Source of the DNA: Coriobacteriaceae bacterium
Lineage (GTDB): Bacteria > Actinomycetota > Coriobacteriia > Coriobacteriales > Eggerthellaceae
Length of the DNA stretch: 14,751 nt
Assembly: GCA_004555335.1 (NCBI GenBank)
Contig: SFII01000022.1
Span: 1 to 14,751, forward strand
Direction of reading: 5' to 3'
Both the position numbers and the translations under genes were made by a program. Every line of letters starts with the position of its first letter. The stretch's first letter is position 1. This document shows positions 13,184-14,751 of the stretch, piece by piece. The notes beneath the pieces are model-generated. The model saw only the letters and a program-made list of their open reading frames with translations. It made no database searches and was not told where the DNA came from.

Positions 13184-14542
13184 ATGGACTGGAAGCTCAT
13201 GCGCACCTATTTGCGCTATATCGCGCCGTCCACCCTTGCCTTCGTGCTGGCAGGCGTCTACGCAGTGGTCGACGGCCTGTTCGTGGGACACGCCATCGGC
13301 GATGCGGGCCTTGCCGCCATCAACCTGGCATACCCTTTGCAGGCGCTGGTCCTTTCCGCGGGGACGGGCATCGGGCTGGGCGGCGCGGTCATCAGCTCTA
13401 TCAGGCTGGGCGAAGCGGATGTGAACGGCTCGCGCCAGGCAACCGCCCACACGCTCGCGCTGTTGGCGCTGTGCGCGCCCGTGATGATGGCAGTGCTCCT
13501 CCCCTCCTTCGACACGCTCCTGTACTTCATGGGGGCACGCGATGCGGTGCTGGAGAACGCCATAACCTACATGGGCATCGTCATGTGGGGCATTCCCTTT
13601 CAGCTCCTTTCCACCGGCAGCATCCCGCTCATCCGCAATCGCGGGCATGTGCTCTACGCCATGATGGCTTCCATCGTGGGCGGCCTGGCCAACGTGGCGG
13701 GAGACGGCATCTTGGTGCTCATACTGGGATGGGGCCCCTTCGGAGCGGGTCTGGCAACCGCGATGTCGCAGTTCCTCAACTTCTCCCTGTGCATGCTCTT
13801 CTTCCTGAGGAAAAGCCAGCGCATGCCCCTGCATATGTTCAAGCCCGTCCCCCGCATGGTCGCGCGCACCCTTTCGAACGGGTTCGCGCCCTTCGTGCTC
13901 ACGCTCGCACCCGAGGTGACCACCGTCGCGCTGAACATCGCAACCGGCGCGCATGGCGGCGGCACCGCCCAGGCGGCGCTTGCAATCATCTCGTACACCG
14001 GCGTGTCCATCCAATGGATGATCCAGGGAGTCAACGACGGATCGCAGCCGCTTATCAGCCGCTACTTCGGCGCGGGCGACCTGCGCACGCTGCGTGCGCT
14101 GCGCCATACCAACTTCGCCTTCGCCGTGGGCGTGGGCCTGATAGGCGCCCTTGTGCTGTTCGGCTTCAATAGCCAGTTCGCCTGGATCTTCGGGGTGTCC
14201 GAAGAAGCCGCCGGCATGTATTTCAGGGGAATCGCGCTGTTCGTGCTGGGCCTACCCTTGTACGGACTGAGCCACGCGATCACGTCGAACTTCTATGCAG
14301 TGGAAAGCAGCAAGGCGGCATCGGCCATCATCGCCGCGGAAACCGCATGCATCATCGTGCTCTCATTCGCCTTCTCATCCGCCTTCGGCTTGGACGGCGC
14401 CTGGGCAACCCCGCCCGCGACCCAGCTGCTGCTGTGCGTGCTCGCCCTGGGCCTGCTCGCCGCTCAGTCCGGCAAGATCGCGCGCCGTTGCGCAGCCCAG
14501 GCGGAAAAGCGCCGCGCGAACCTTCAGGCAGGACAGCAGTAG
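13184..14542 (+). CDS. MATE family efflux transporter (MepA-like)
   Basis: A 452-residue inner-membrane protein with about 12 hydrophobic segments in two halves, the usual MATE length. The N-half has VVDGLFVGHAIG (28-39, D30 in the first membrane segment) and GIGLGGAVISSIRLGEAD (62-79). The C-half has QGVNDGSQPLISRYFGAGD (281-299), which matches the MepA-type repeat. The tail from about 430 is basic and cytoplasmic-looking. MATE proteins expel cationic drugs, dyes or metabolites against a Na+ or H+ gradient; the substrate cannot be read here. The start is supported by AAGGAG 9 nt upstream and by a TATAAT at 13140-13145, giving a leader of about 32 nt. It shares its promoter region with the divergent mntP, suggesting but not proving linked control. 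No clear terminator follows. Confidence 0.93.
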   Translation: MDWKLMRTYLRYIAPSTLAFVLAGVYAVVDGLFVGHAIGDAGLAAINLAYPLQALVLSAGTGIGLGGAVISSIRLGEADVNGSRQATAHTLALLALCAPVMMAVLLPSFDTLLYFMGARDAVLENAITYMGIVMWGIPFQLLSTGSIPLIRNRGHVLYAMMASIVGGLANVAGDGILVLILGWGPFGAGLATAMSQFLNFSLCMLFFLRKSQRMPLHMFKPVPRMVARTLSNGFAPFVLTLAPEVTTVALNIATGAHGGGTAQAALAIISYTGVSIQWMIQGVNDGSQPLISRYFGAGDLRTLRALRHTNFAFAVGVGLIGALVLFGFNSQFAWIFGVSEEAAGMYFRGIALFVLGLPLYGLSHAITSNFYAVESSKAASAIIAAETACIIVLSFAFSSAFGLDGAWATPPATQLLLCVLALGLLAAQSGKIARRCAAQAEKRRANLQAGQQ

Positions 14543-14751
14543 CGCACGAACCCGGTATATTTGGACGATAGGCCCGGATACAGCTTTCGGCGATACCCGC
14601 ACAAGCCGCATCCGCTGCCAAGCAGCCGGTCGCCTGGCCGGACGCGAGGACGGTTGCCCGTCCGGAAACCGCCACAACCGCCCCGACCGGGAGGTGCTCC
14701 AACCGGGTTCTTGAAAAACTTGAAATCGGCCCTTGCAAACCGCCAGCTCAT
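14543..14751. other. Non-coding right end, no gene supported
   Basis: The 209 bp after the MATE gene hold no convincing reading frame. A GGACGG-TTGC-CCGTCC hairpin occurs around 14646-14661, without a T-run. A minus-strand reading from an ATG at 14751 overlaps the MATE 3' end and looks spurious. Confidence 0.5.

Noticed and set aside
12976..13206. Extension of mntP by 77 codons to an upstream ATG
   Set aside because: The added segment is basic, Pro/Gly-rich and unlike MntP; the family start with a good Shine-Dalgarno is at 12975, and the extension would cross the MATE start and promoters.
14524..14751. Minus-strand reading frame of 75 codons at the right edge
   Set aside because: It is Arg/Gly/Cys-rich with no family resemblance, overlaps the 3' end of the MATE gene on the opposite strand, and its upstream region is outside the window.

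Overview
This is a high-GC, gene-dense bacterial chromosome segment. The beta and beta' RNA polymerase sequences are actinobacterial in type: beta' has a long coiled-coil insertion after the N-terminal zinc finger and an uninterrupted trigger loop, and both proteins read very close to mycobacterial homologues from memory. The gene mix and the acidic polymerase tails suggest class Coriobacteriia (Eggerthellales-like). That placement is an inference, not a database result. No mobile element, CRISPR array, tRNA or rRNA was seen; this is core chromosome.

Left part (1-8270, all minus strand): a strong promoter with an A/T-tract drives rpoB and then rpoC, which are translationally coupled by a TAATG overlap. 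A hairpin terminator follows rpoC, and directly after it begins a partial gene that looks like hisE (phosphoribosyl-ATP diphosphatase). The most notable object is the roughly 240-residue C-terminal extension of beta'. It contains a helix-hairpin-helix domain that reads like the DNA-binding C-terminal domain of the alpha subunit and keeps most of that domain's UP-element contact residues.

Middle part (8370-10720): a divergently transcribed NYN-domain ribonuclease gene (YacP/Rae1 type) converges on rlmB (23S rRNA 2'-O-methyltransferase), with two back-to-back terminators between them. From memory, these two genes are also neighbours upstream of the ribosomal-protein/rpoBC cluster in Bacillus, so this looks like a rearranged remnant of an old translation/transcription cluster. 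A small YfcE/MJ0936-type phosphodiesterase gene follows, divergent from rlmB.

Right part (10766-14542): mntP (Mn2+ exporter), a universal stress protein gene and mtnA (methylthioribose-1-phosphate isomerase) are read leftward one after another. A textbook terminator lies between usp and mtnA, only two bases from the mtnA ribosome binding site. A MepA-like MATE efflux gene is read rightward. mntP and the MATE gene share an unusual mirror-symmetric promoter region, in which a 9-bp inverted repeat supplies a perfect TATAAT on each strand. The mntP transcript would have a structured leader of about 136 nt. The last 209 bases hold no gene I can support.
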